Of a stretch of DNA of 39,026 nt, positions 1-8,201 are shown in pieces. Made by a program: the position numbers and the translations under genes. The stretch's first letter is position 1; each line of letters starts with the position of its first letter. The notes beneath the pieces are model-generated. The model was not told the origin of the DNA and searched no databases. It worked only from the letters and a program-made list of their open reading frames with translations. The stretch is taken from NCBI GenBank assembly GCA_025963935.1, contig JAOPZV010000251.1, forward strand, positions 1 to 39,026, given 5' to 3'. This DNA is from Solirubrobacterales bacterium (GTDB lineage Bacteria > Actinomycetota > Thermoleophilia > Solirubrobacterales > Solirubrobacteraceae).

Positions 1-55
1 CGATGACGCTCAGCGTGCCGCGGAAGGACAGCGCGGGGCCCGGCCGGCGCCAGGG

Positions 56-1867
56 ATGACCGGCCGGCGGCCAGTGGCGCTCGCGCTGCTCGCGAGCGCC
101 AGTGCCCTATCCGCGTGCGGCAACAGCTCGCCGGCGCGCTCGGCCGAACTGCCACCGCAGGCCTCGGTGTCAGCCGCGAGTGCGAACCCTGTGACCGTCT
201 CGCCACTTCCCGGAACAAGCGACGCCTCACCGGCGACCCAGATCAGCTTCCTCGGCGGCCGTGGCACGCGTGTCTCGGAGGTTCGCGTGGTCGGCTCGCG
301 CAGCGGGGTTCATTCCGGGAGCGTGCGGGCCTACTCCACCGGCACCGGCCAGAGCTTCCTTCCCGCGCATCCGTTCCTTTCCGGCGAGCAGGTGCAAGTG
401 ACTGCGCGCCTCGGCCGTGGCGTCGGCGCGCGCGCGGCGAGCACCACCTTCACGGTCGCCGATCGCGCTGCGGTCAGCGAAACGGAGTTCCCGAGCACCC
501 CCGGGGACGCGCGGGCGGTGCAGCACTACAGCTCCGCACCCGAAGTGACGCCCTCAACCGTCAGCGTCACGACGCCGGCCCAGCCTGGCGCCGCACCCGG
601 TTACCTCATGCTCGCGCCCTACCAGGGGCAGGGCTCACCCGGGCCGATGATCGTCGACCAGGCCGGCAGCCTGGTGTGGTTTCACCCGCTGGCGAACGGC
701 CGGCAGGCGACCAACCTCGGGGTGCAGCTGTACATGGGAAGGCCCGTCCTGACGTGGTGGCAGGGACGCATCCTGCAACTGGGGTTCGGGGTCGGCGAAG
801 GCGTCCTCTACGACACCTCCTACCGCCAGCTTGCGCGGATAGCAGCGGGCAACGGCTATCGCGCGGATCTGCACGAGATCCGCCTCACGCCGCAGGGCAC
901 CGCGTGGATCGACGCGTTCGACCCGATCCACATGAACCTGTCGTCCGTGCACGGCGCGGCGCGCGGCCAGCTCAACGATTCGATCGTGCAGGAGATCGAC
1001 ATCAAGACCGGACTGGTGATGTGGGAGTGGCACGCGCTCGGGCACATTCCGTTTGCCGAATCGAACAACCCGCCGCCGTCCTCGAGCTACCCCTGGGACT
1101 TCGCGCACGTCAACTCCATCGACCCGGGCTCGGCCAATGACGTGCTCCTGTCCGCTCGCAACACGTGGGCCATCTATGACGTGGACATCCACAGCGGAGC
1201 CGTCCGCTGGCGGCTCGGCGGTACGCGCAGCAGCTTCACGATGGGACCGGGCGCGCGCTTCTACTGGCAGCACGACGCCAGGTTCCGGCCCGGCGGGCTG
1301 ATCTCGCTGTTCGACAACGGGTCCTACCCCCCGAAGGAGAAGGAGTCGCGCGGCCTGGTGCTTGCCCCCGATCTCGCCAAGCACACCGTCGCGGTCGCCC
1401 GGCAGTTCACGAACCCGACACGGACGCTGCTCGCCGAAAGCCAGGGCAACGCGTTCAGCCTGCCCGGCGGCGGCTGGCTGCTCGGCTACGGCCGCCTGCC
1501 GAACTTCACGGAGTTCGACTCATCCGGCCACGTCCTCCTCGACGGCTCGCTGGGGCGCGACGTGCAGAACTTCACGACGACGCTGTCGCCGTGGCACGGC
1601 AGGCCGCTGAGCACGCCTTCGGTCACCGCGACGCGCGGCGCCGGGGGGACGCTCACAGCTGCCGTGAGCTGGAACGGCGCGACGGATGTCGTCTCGTGGC
1701 GACTGCTCTCCGGGGCCTCGCCGAGCCGCCTCGCGCCGCGCGCGACGACCGCCAAGACAGGTTTTGAGACCGCCGTCTCAGCGCGCGCGCCGGGACCCTA
1801 CGTGGCCGTTCAGGCGCTCGACGGCGCGGGCGCGGTCATCGGGTCCTCCCGCGTTTTGAAGCGCTAG
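56..1867 (+). CDS. Secreted arylsulfotransferase (ASST family), lipoprotein
   Basis: A 603-aa protein that probably transfers sulfate between phenolic sulfate esters outside the cell, independently of PAPS. The N-terminus is a lipoprotein signal with lipobox LSAC (Cys21). Residues about 45-135 look like a beta-sandwich (Ig-like) domain; the rest is the ASST propeller. The residues expected for the catalytic set occur in order in local motifs: DLHE (His273), FAHVNS (His351), SARNTW (Arg368) and WQHDAR (His406). By family knowledge these match the His/His/Arg/His set of E. coli AssT, with His436 there as the sulfo-accepting nucleophile. An FDNGS motif follows. It is a close paralogue of the gene at 3658. 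Its last 32 bp overlap the convergent sulfatase. No clear Shine-Dalgarno is seen before the ATG, so the start rests on the signal peptide. Substrate unknown. Confidence 0.85.
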   Translation: MTGRRPVALALLASASALSACGNSSPARSAELPPQASVSAASANPVTVSPLPGTSDASPATQISFLGGRGTRVSEVRVVGSRSGVHSGSVRAYSTGTGQSFLPAHPFLSGEQVQVTARLGRGVGARAASTTFTVADRAAVSETEFPSTPGDARAVQHYSSAPEVTPSTVSVTTPAQPGAAPGYLMLAPYQGQGSPGPMIVDQAGSLVWFHPLANGRQATNLGVQLYMGRPVLTWWQGRILQLGFGVGEGVLYDTSYRQLARIAAGNGYRADLHEIRLTPQGTAWIDAFDPIHMNLSSVHGAARGQLNDSIVQEIDIKTGLVMWEWHALGHIPFAESNNPPPSSSYPWDFAHVNSIDPGSANDVLLSARNTWAIYDVDIHSGAVRWRLGGTRSSFTMGPGARFYWQHDARFRPGGLISLFDNGSYPPKEKESRGLVLAPDLAKHTVAVARQFTNPTRTLLAESQGNAFSLPGGGWLLGYGRLPNFTEFDSSGHVLLDGSLGRDVQNFTTTLSPWHGRPLSTPSVTATRGAGGTLTAAVSWNGATDVVSWRLLSGASPSRLAPRATTAKTGFETAVSARAPGPYVAVQALDGAGAVIGSSRVLKR

Positions 1868-3659
1868 GCGGGATCGGTGGCCCCGCGCCACTTTCGGTGG
1901 CGCCTTCGATCCGGCCGACCTCGCGTTCGGTCAGGCGTTTGCGCCGGGCGGCTGCGCCTTTCGCCGCGCGCTTTGCAGTCGAGAAGTAATCGGCGAACCC
2001 GCGACCGTGCGCGGCGCGCAGCCGCTGGGGGAGGGGTGCCCGCAGCTCTTCGCTGAAGGCCCGCCGCAGCGTGTCGCGCAGGGCCGCCTCCAGGTGGCTC
2101 TTGCCGGCGCTGCTGTGGAGCTCCAGCCGGCCGCTCTGCGTGCGGTAGTCATATAGCTCTGCTTCCTCGCCGGTCGTCAGCGGCGCGATGCCTTCGGCGG
2201 GCCAGTTCGTGTAGGTCGCGTACTTCGCCGCGGGCGTTCGCAGCCCGACGACGTGCAGCGGCGCGCTGGCGTCGAACTGCTCGATCGCGAACTCGGTGAC
2301 GACCTCGTCGGTCGCATGCAGCACGTAGGGACGACCGGGCGCCGCCGGGTCGGCGAGGATCCCCGCGAGGTCCGCCCGCCCGGCGATATGCGAGTAGTGC
2401 GGCTCTCGTCGCCACCGGCTCGAGCCCGTGGCGATCGTCAACAGCAGCGGCGCCACGTCGACGCTGGAGGTCATCTGGGTTCGGTCCTGCTGCGGCGCGC
2501 GGGTCAGCACGCCACGCGGGTCCTTGACGATCAGCGGTACGCGGATGCACTCGTCGTAGACGCCGGCGCCCTTCCCGCGCAGTCCATGGGAGCCGCCGTA
2601 CTCGCCGTGGTCGGAGGTGAACACGACGACCGTGTTGGCGGCCACGTCCGGCCGGCTCTCGAGCGTTCGCATGACGTGCCCGATGTGTCGGTCGACCTCC
2701 ATCTGCAGCTTCATGTACAGGTCGAGGAAGCTGAGCCACCGCTGGGCGGCTTCGGCGCCCGTGAAGGGCACCGGGCCGAAGGAGGCGGCCGCTGTGGCCT
2801 GCAGTGATTGCTGAAGCCGCGGCTTGCCGCGCCTGCTCAGCATTTCGGGTGTCTCGAAGTTCGGCGGTATGCGTCGCTGCGCGTGCCGGGCCCTCGCCTC
2901 AAAGGCGATGCGATCGCTCCACACGTACCACCAGGCGATGTCGTGCGGGTTGACGAACGAGACGGTCGTGCACCACGGCTCGCCCCCGCCGTCCTTTGCG
3001 TACCACTCGGCGAACTGCGCCGCCACGTGGGGGTCCCTGCGCCAGCCCTGTCCGGGCGCGCCGTCGGGCGAGGGGAACGTGCCGCCGGCAAAGCCATAGC
3101 GCTCGAGCGCCAGTTCGCCGCTCGCCGGCGTCCACCGGTTGTCGTGGTGGGTGAGGTGCCACTTGCCGTACCAGCGGGTGTGGTAACCGTGCTCTCTGAG
3201 CATCGTCCCCCAGGTCGGGAAGCCCGGATCCAGGGTGCTGCCTCCCGTGATCATGCAGCCCGTCTGATGGGTGTACAGGCCCGTGAGAAGCGCGGCGCGC
3301 GAGGGGCTGCAGTCGTTGGAGGCGGTGTAGTGCCTCGTGAATGAGACTGCCCCCTGACGCAGTCGCTGGATGTTTGGTGGCAGCCCCGTCCCGGTGAGCC
3401 CCGGCGAGGTCCACTGGGGAAAGCGCAGCTGATCGACGAGGATCACGAGGATGTTCGGGCGCGCGCTGCCCCGATGGTGCCCGGCGCGGGGTACCCGCGG
3501 TGCCGGCGAGGTGCTTGCGGGCGGACCTGAGTCGCTCGTCGCGTCGGCGACCGCACGGATCGCGAAGCCAGCGCCCAGAGCGCCCCCGACGGCGAGGCCG
3601 CCGCGCAGGAACGTGCGCCGGTCGACTCTCTTATCCTGTTTGCGATCGATGTTGTCCAT
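1836..3659 (-). CDS. Tat-exported sulfatase (alkaline-phosphatase superfamily)
   Basis: A 607-aa sulfatase expected to hydrolyse sulfate esters outside the membrane. From the chosen ATG the N-terminus has a twin-arginine signal (RRTFLRGG, residues 14-21) and then a hydrophobic stretch. The sulfatase signature CSPSR sits at 117-121; by family knowledge Cys117 is converted to formylglycine by a separate maturase not seen here. Metal-site residues include Asp76 (VDQ) and Asp350-His351 (SDHGEYGG), with KWH at 166-168. The C-terminal 60 residues are rich in Lys and Arg. An alternative ATG at 3671 adds four residues; a still longer reading frame to 3884 would bury the Tat signal and is rejected. 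It is divergent from the second ASST, and its start codon overlaps that gene's start. Its 3' end overlaps the first ASST. Substrate not predictable. Confidence 0.88.
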   Translation of the reverse strand: MDNIDRKQDKRVDRRTFLRGGLAVGGALGAGFAIRAVADATSDSGPPASTSPAPRVPRAGHHRGSARPNILVILVDQLRFPQWTSPGLTGTGLPPNIQRLRQGAVSFTRHYTASNDCSPSRAALLTGLYTHQTGCMITGGSTLDPGFPTWGTMLREHGYHTRWYGKWHLTHHDNRWTPASGELALERYGFAGGTFPSPDGAPGQGWRRDPHVAAQFAEWYAKDGGGEPWCTTVSFVNPHDIAWWYVWSDRIAFEARARHAQRRIPPNFETPEMLSRRGKPRLQQSLQATAAASFGPVPFTGAEAAQRWLSFLDLYMKLQMEVDRHIGHVMRTLESRPDVAANTVVVFTSDHGEYGGSHGLRGKGAGVYDECIRVPLIVKDPRGVLTRAPQQDRTQMTSSVDVAPLLLTIATGSSRWRREPHYSHIAGRADLAGILADPAAPGRPYVLHATDEVVTEFAIEQFDASAPLHVVGLRTPAAKYATYTNWPAEGIAPLTTGEEAELYDYRTQSGRLELHSSAGKSHLEAALRDTLRRAFSEELRAPLPQRLRAAHGRGFADYFSTAKRAAKGAAARRKRLTEREVGRIEGATESGAGPPIPPSASKRGRTR

Positions 3660-3675
3660 GCGCGCTCTCATCCTA
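3632..3675. promoter_or_regulatory. Overlapping divergent promoters of sulfatase and second ASST
   Basis: TATCCT at 3632-3637 (+) is a good actinobacterial -10 for the ASST gene; TAGGAT read on the minus strand (3675-3670) is a matching -10 for the sulfatase. Each lies inside the other gene's signal-peptide coding region. Expected start sites near 3644 (+) and 3663 (-) would give transcripts that overlap by about 20 nt at their 5' ends. No convincing -35 boxes are seen. This is inferred from motifs only. Confidence 0.4.
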
Positions 3676-5472
3676 GGGCCGGCAACCGTCCTGGGGCTTG
3701 GGATCGGCAACGTGGCCGCGGCCGCCGCCCAGCCGGCGCCCAACTGCACGCCGGCTACGCTGAACAACTCCGCGATCCAGGGCGGCAGCGTGACGGTGTC
3801 GCCACTCGCCGGCAGCCGGGACGTCTCCCCACGCTCGCAGATCAGCTTTCTCGGGGCGCCGGCGGCCCGCCTCAGCGCGATCACCGTGGTGGGCTCGCGG
3901 ACAGGGCGCCATACCGGGCGACTCGCCGCCTACTCGCAGGGTGACGGTGCGAGCTTCCTCCCGGCGCGTCCGTTCGCCGAAGGCGAGCGGGTTACGGTGC
4001 TTGGCCGGCTTCGCAGCGGCAGGTCTCTCACGCCGCTGCGCGACACATTCAACATCGCCCGGGCGAACCCGGTCAGCTCGACGCCCGAGGCGATCCATCC
4101 GGGGCGCGAGGTCCAGAGCTTTCTCTCGCGTCCCGACCTGCACCCCCCGGCCCTCTCCGTGACGACTGCATCGCCGGCGGTCGCACCCGGGGAGGAGTTC
4201 GTCGCGCCGTACTCCGGGCCCGGTCAGGCCGGCCCGATGATCCTCGACCAGAACGGCCGGCTGGTGTGGTTCAAGGCGCTCGCGACGCATACGTCGGCGA
4301 CAAACTTTCGCGTCCAGCAATTCCAGGGCAAACCGGTCCTCACATGGTGGCAGGGCGACGTCACGGAACATGGCTACGGGCTGGGCACGGACGAGATAGA
4401 CGACAGCACCTACTCGACCCTCGCGATCGTGAGGGCCGGTAACGGCCTCAGCGCCGACCTCCACGAGTTCCAGCTCGGCGGCCAGGGGACCGCCCTGATC
4501 ACCGCTTACAACCCGATCCTCTGCAACCTCTCGACGGTCGGCGGCCCTGCGGCCGGCGCGGTGACCAACGGCATCGTCCAGGTCATCGACGTGGCCACCG
4601 GGCTGGTCAGGCTCGAATGGACGAGCCTCGACCACGTTGCGCTGAGCGAGTCCTACGGGCGTGCGAGCAGCTCCACAACGACATGGCCGTTCGACTTCTT
4701 CCACATCAACTCGATCGACCTGAACACCGACGGCAGCCTGCTCGTGTCGGCCCGCAACACCTGGACCGTCTACAAGGTCGACGGCCACAGCGGGCAGGTC
4801 ATCTGGCGGCTGGGGGGCCGCCACAGCAGCTTCGCGGCCGGAGCCGGCACGCGCACCGCCTGGCAGCACGACCCGCGGCTGCTGGCCAACGGCTCGGTGA
4901 GCGTCTTCGACAACGGGTCCTCGCCACCCGTGCGGGCGGAGTCCCGCGGCATCGTCCTCGACATCGATGCGCAACACAGGAGCACGAAGCTCGTGGCGCA
5001 GTTCACCCACGCTCCGGCGCTGCTCGCCGAAAGCCAGGGGAACATGCAGGCGCTCGACAACGGCGACTGGTTCTTCGGCTGGGGCCAGTTGCCCTACCTC
5101 TCCGAGTTTGGCCCTGAAGGCAAGCTGCTGTTCGACGCGCATTTCCCGGCGCACACCCAGTCCTATCGGAGCTTTCGCTTCCCGTGGACCGGTACCCCGG
5201 CGCACCGCCCGACGTTCGCCCTACAGACCGGCAGGGGGCCGGCGACCGTCTTCGCCACCTGGAACGGCGCCACGCTCGTCGCCTCCTGGCGGGTCCTCGC
5301 GGGCCGCGATCCGGCGAGCCTTCAGGTCGTCGCACAGGCCCCGCGCGAAGGCTTCGAGACGCCGGTGGCGTTGCCCGCCGGCACCGTCGGTCCGGATCTC
5401 GCCGTGCAGGCGCTGGACGCGGCGGGACAGGTGCTTGGAACCTCCGCGACGGTCGCCGAGCCGGGCTTATGA
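3658..5472 (+). CDS. Secreted arylsulfotransferase (ASST family), second paralogue
   Basis: A 604-aa paralogue of the gene at 56, with the same architecture: N-terminal signal peptide (hydrophobic about residues 3-24, Ala-rich cleavage region, no lipobox), an Ig-like N-domain (about 43-135) and an ASST propeller. The catalytic-type residues are conserved: His269 (DLHE), His349 (FFHINS), Arg366 (SARNTW) and His404 (WQHDPR), then FDNGS. The first paralogue is a predicted lipoprotein while this one looks freely secreted, so the two may act in different places. The ATG at 3658 is chosen because it gives a compact signal peptide; an in-frame ATG at 3649 is also possible. The start codon overlaps that of the divergent sulfatase by 2 bp (CATG at 3657-3660). 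The pairing suggests shared handling of sulfate esters, which is inference. Confidence 0.86.
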   Translation: MRALILGPATVLGLGIGNVAAAAAQPAPNCTPATLNNSAIQGGSVTVSPLAGSRDVSPRSQISFLGAPAARLSAITVVGSRTGRHTGRLAAYSQGDGASFLPARPFAEGERVTVLGRLRSGRSLTPLRDTFNIARANPVSSTPEAIHPGREVQSFLSRPDLHPPALSVTTASPAVAPGEEFVAPYSGPGQAGPMILDQNGRLVWFKALATHTSATNFRVQQFQGKPVLTWWQGDVTEHGYGLGTDEIDDSTYSTLAIVRAGNGLSADLHEFQLGGQGTALITAYNPILCNLSTVGGPAAGAVTNGIVQVIDVATGLVRLEWTSLDHVALSESYGRASSSTTTWPFDFFHINSIDLNTDGSLLVSARNTWTVYKVDGHSGQVIWRLGGRHSSFAAGAGTRTAWQHDPRLLANGSVSVFDNGSSPPVRAESRGIVLDIDAQHRSTKLVAQFTHAPALLAESQGNMQALDNGDWFFGWGQLPYLSEFGPEGKLLFDAHFPAHTQSYRSFRFPWTGTPAHRPTFALQTGRGPATVFATWNGATLVASWRVLAGRDPASLQVVAQAPREGFETPVALPAGTVGPDLAVQALDAAGQVLGTSATVAEPGL

Positions 5473-5508
5473 GCGGTCGAGGAGATCAGGTCTCGGGCGG
5501 CGGGCCGC

Positions 5509-6276
5509 TCAGGAGCCCTCGGCGGCAAGCGCATCGAGCAGCGCGAGCAGCCGGGCCGCGTTACGGGGCGCGAAAGCCTCCCAGTCGTTGTTGAAGTAGA
5601 CGAACACGGGGCCGTCCGCGCGCCACCGGTGCAGTCGCTCCGCCCAGGTCTGGAGCTCGGCCGGCGAGTAGTTGCCGCGCCGTCCGCGGCTTCCGTAGTG
5701 CATGCGCACGTAGCGCCACGGAGCGGTGGCCTCGTAGCTCTGAAAGCGGCGCTGCGGATGATCGCCCACGACGAGCGCCGCTTCGTTTTCGCGCAGCAGC
5801 TCATAGACGTCCGGCGAGAACCAGCTCGGGTGGCGGAACTCAAAGGCGTGCAGGCCTTGGGGCAGCTGATCCAGGCAGCCGGCGAGGCGCTCGAGGTCCT
5901 TGTGGAAGTTCTCCGGGAGCTGCCACAGGACCGGGCCGAGGCGCTCGCCCTCGAGCATCGGCTGAAGGCGCTCGTAGAAACGCTCCACTCCGTCGGCGAT
6001 GCTCCCCAGGCGACGCACGTGCGTGAGGTAGCGGCTGGCCTTCACCGCGAAGATGAAGCTCTCGGGCGTCTGCTCCACCCAGTGTGCGACGGCGTCGCGC
6101 GCGATCAGGCGGTAGAAGGTGGTGTTGACCTCAACCGTGTCGAAGTGGCGCGCGTAGTGCTCCAGCCAGCGTCGCGCCGGCAGCTTCGCCGGATAGAAGG
6201 AGCCACGCCAATCGCGATAGTTCCACCCGGAGCAGCCGACGTGAGCGGGGTGTAGTTCTGTCTGGATCGCGGGCAT
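5509..6276 (-). CDS. DUF72 (YecE-like) TIM-barrel protein
   Basis: A 255-aa protein of the DUF72 family, usual length about 240-290 aa. Diagnostic features are GCSGWNYRDWRG near the N-terminus, FDTVEVNTTFYR, FAVKASRYLTH, a central LWQLPENF and a late VYFNNDWEA. The family is a soluble TIM barrel of unknown activity, sometimes linked to DNA or nuclease functions without firm proof. The start at 6276 places the conserved GCSGWNY about 12 residues in; an in-frame ATG at 6342 would add 22 residues that do not look conserved. It converges with the second ASST (36-bp gap) and diverges from the GH76 gene. No membrane segment or signal peptide is visible, so it should be cytoplasmic. Confidence 0.85.
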   Translation of the reverse strand: MPAIQTELHPAHVGCSGWNYRDWRGSFYPAKLPARRWLEHYARHFDTVEVNTTFYRLIARDAVAHWVEQTPESFIFAVKASRYLTHVRRLGSIADGVERFYERLQPMLEGERLGPVLWQLPENFHKDLERLAGCLDQLPQGLHAFEFRHPSWFSPDVYELLRENEAALVVGDHPQRRFQSYEATAPWRYVRMHYGSRGRRGNYSPAELQTWAERLHRWRADGPVFVYFNNDWEAFAPRNAARLLALLDALAAEGS

Positions 6277-6362
6277 CCTCGACCGGCCGTTCGTCCATGC
6301 TATTCGCGGGTGCCGCGGATCCCACGTCGTGTCGGTTAGCATCGCGAGCAGCGCTTATCGCC

Positions 6363-6369
6363 GAGGAGG
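6363..6369 (+). promoter_or_regulatory. Strong Shine-Dalgarno of the GH76 gene
   Basis: GAGGAGG lies 3 nt before the ATG at 6373. It is one of the few strong ribosome binding sites in the window and fixes the start of the secreted glycanase. Confidence 0.6.
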
Positions 6370-6372
6370 CAC

Positions 6373-7563
6373 ATGTTGGGGGGTCCAGACTTGAAAGCCG
6401 GCGCCGTCGCGCGCCTAGCCGTTGCGGTTGTCCTGTGCGTGCTCGCGGCCTCCCCAGCCGCCGGTGCCTCCGCCTCAACCGGCGGCTCCGCGCTCGCCCG
6501 CACACCGACCGCCGGCCATGCCAGCGCGGCGACGGGCTACCTGCAGCTCGCCGAACAGGGCGTGGCACGCGCGCAGCACGCGTGGCGTGACGCGCGCCGC
6601 GGCTGGTATGACGAACGGCTGGGCGACCGCGAACGCTTCCCGCTTGCCACGATCTGGGGCATCGCGCCGCTGTTCGAGGCGCTCAACGCAATCGATATCG
6701 CGGCGCCGACCGCGCCGCACCGCGCCGCGGTCAACGCGTTCGCCGCAGGCGCCGAGCGCTACTACAACTCCCACCTGCGACCGACGCCGGGTTACGCGCC
6801 GTATCCGAACGACCGCGGCCAGGTGCGCACGTGGTTCGACGACAACGGCTGGTGGGGCCTTGCCTTCATGGACGCCTATCGCGCCACGGGCAACGCCCGC
6901 TACCTGCGCGACGCCGAGCGGGCCTTCGCGTTCATCGCCGCGCAAGGATGGGATAGCGCCCACGGCGGCGTGTGGTGGAACACCTCACACCCCTACAAGG
7001 CCGGTGAGGCGCTCGCGGCGGGCTCGCTGCTCGGCGCGCTGATCTTCCAGCGGACCCACAACGCGTTCTACCTCAACCAGGTCAACAAGTTCCTGACGTG
7101 GGCGGATGCGCACTTCCTGACCGACCTGAGGCTGTATGCGCGCACGGATTCAGACTCGACCCCCACCCCCTATGTCGAGGGGCCGCTCGTCGAGGCCCAC
7201 CAGATCCTCTGCCAGGCCGGGCAGCAGGCTGCCTGCGCCCGGGCGAGGGAGCTCGCGAAAGCCTGCTGGGACCGCTTCGAAGCGAGACTTGAGATGGGCC
7301 CCCAGTTCGACGCGATCTACCTGCACTGGATGCTCGTGTACGCGGCTCAGACCGGCGACAGCCGCTGGCCGGCGCTCGCGGCCCAGATGGCGGTCAGCGC
7401 ACAGGCGAACGCGCTCGATCCGCAACGCGGCCTGTACCTGCGGGCGTGGGACGGGACGTCGATCACTCAGCACGAAGCGAGGCCTAACATGCTCCAGACC
7501 GACGCCGCCACCCTGCAGCTGTTCGCCTGGGTCGCGGCGGGAGCTGCGGGGAAGCTGCCGTGA
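6373..7563 (+). CDS. Secreted glycoside hydrolase family 76 protein
   Basis: A 396-aa secreted protein with the alpha/alpha-toroid pattern of GH76, whose characterised members are endo-alpha-1,6-mannanases. A signal peptide covers residues 1-32 (hydrophobic core, Ala-rich cleavage region). The aligned catalytic pair is WFDDNGWW, with Asp156 and Asp157. Other family-like stretches are GWWGLAFMDAYR, GGVWWN, YVEGPLVEAH and the late RPNMLQTDAA. Length matches the family. Likely substrates are alpha-mannan from fungal walls or actinobacterial mannosides, but the specificity cannot be read from sequence. It has its own ribosome site and diverges from the DUF72 gene. No surface anchor is seen, so it is probably released. 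Confidence 0.82.
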   Translation: MLGGPDLKAGAVARLAVAVVLCVLAASPAAGASASTGGSALARTPTAGHASAATGYLQLAEQGVARAQHAWRDARRGWYDERLGDRERFPLATIWGIAPLFEALNAIDIAAPTAPHRAAVNAFAAGAERYYNSHLRPTPGYAPYPNDRGQVRTWFDDNGWWGLAFMDAYRATGNARYLRDAERAFAFIAAQGWDSAHGGVWWNTSHPYKAGEALAAGSLLGALIFQRTHNAFYLNQVNKFLTWADAHFLTDLRLYARTDSDSTPTPYVEGPLVEAHQILCQAGQQAACARARELAKACWDRFEARLEMGPQFDAIYLHWMLVYAAQTGDSRWPALAAQMAVSAQANALDPQRGLYLRAWDGTSITQHEARPNMLQTDAATLQLFAWVAAGAAGKLP

Positions 7564-7695
7564 CGCTCGCCGTCTCGGTTTGGTGCTCCTCTTCGCGGGG
7601 CTGATCTGCGCCTGCTCGGCAGCCGCCACCCGTGCGGCGTGCCACCACGAGACGCAAGTGTGAAACCCGTCGCTCGTGCGGGTAAGGAGCCGGTC

Positions 7696-8019
7696 ATGAA
7701 CGCCACCCAGCGGCGCAGGACGCAGAACGAGACGATGTCCCGCATCGCCAACGAGGCGATCGAGGAGCAGGAGTCGCCGGGCGAGGGATCGACCGCGGCG
7801 TTCCTCTGCGAGTGCACCCGCCCAGATTGCGAGCGCCTGATCGAGCTCACCCCGCAGGAGTACCGGCGCGTGCGTGCCAATCCACGGCGGTTCATCGTGC
7901 GGCCTGGCCACGAGAGCGGTGATCTGGAGGAGGTGATCGAGGCGCGTAGCGCCTACGTCATCGTCGAGAAGCTCGGCGAGGCGGGGGCGATGGCCGAAGC
8001 CGAAGACCCTCCCGCCTGA
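7696..8019 (+). CDS. Small conserved protein with CxCx4C motif
   Basis: A 107-aa soluble protein not assigned to a named family. The N-terminal 30 residues are polar and probably disordered. The core has Cys38, Cys40 and Cys45 (FLCECTRPDC), then IELTPQEYRRVRANPRRF, PGHE and a C-terminal VIVEKLGE strand. Similar small proteins with this Cys/ELT/Y-x-x-VR/PGHE pattern are, from memory, common in high-GC actinobacteria and lack a known role. The Cys cluster could bind a metal, but a fourth ligand is not obvious. The start is fixed by AAGGAG at 7684-7689, 6 nt before the ATG. It stands alone between the GH76 gene and tRNA-Ser. Confidence 0.7.
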   Translation: MNATQRRRTQNETMSRIANEAIEEQESPGEGSTAAFLCECTRPDCERLIELTPQEYRRVRANPRRFIVRPGHESGDLEEVIEARSAYVIVEKLGEAGAMAEAEDPPA

Positions 8020-8080
8020 ACCGCCAGCCTCCCAGTCAGGCGAGCCAGCCCACGGCGGGTCGTCTCACCGACCATCGAGG

Positions 8081-8170
8081 CGGAAGGGGGGGGATTCGAA
8101 CCCCCGAGACGGGTGTTGCCCGCCTAACGGTTTTCAAGACCGCCGCATTCAACCGCTCTGCCACCCTTCC
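8081..8170 (-). tRNA. tRNA-Ser (UGA anticodon)
   Basis: Read on the minus strand, a 90-nt cloverleaf with the long variable arm of a class II tRNA. The acceptor stem is GGAAGGG paired with CCCTTCC, with discriminator G at 8081. The anticodon loop CTTGAAA gives UGA (serine). The T-arm has GGTTCGAATCC, and the D-arm contains GCAGAGCGGTTGAA. CCA is not encoded. The coordinates were set by hand from the acceptor pairing. Confidence 0.95.
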
Positions 8171-8195
8171 GAGCGCTTCAGAACAACGCCTCACG

Positions 8196-8201
8196 ATCTT
8201 A
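8196..8201 (-). promoter_or_regulatory. Candidate -10 box of tRNA-Ser(UGA)
   Basis: TAAGAT read on the minus strand, about 25 nt upstream of the tRNA 5' end. It fits the TANNNT consensus; no good -35 box is visible. Confidence 0.35.

Noticed and set aside
1836-3884. Longer sulfatase start at 3884
   Set aside because: It would place about 75 residues before the Tat signal and overlap the ASST coding region more deeply; Tat signals must be near the N-terminus.
3673-5205. 510-aa open frame on the minus strand opposite the second ASST
   Set aside because: No family features; the plus frame has all ASST catalytic residues.
7583-7663. 26-codon frame resembling a lipoprotein signal (VLLFAGLICACSAA)
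   Set aside because: Too short to be a mature lipoprotein, no ribosome site, ends right after the Cys region; most likely chance or debris.
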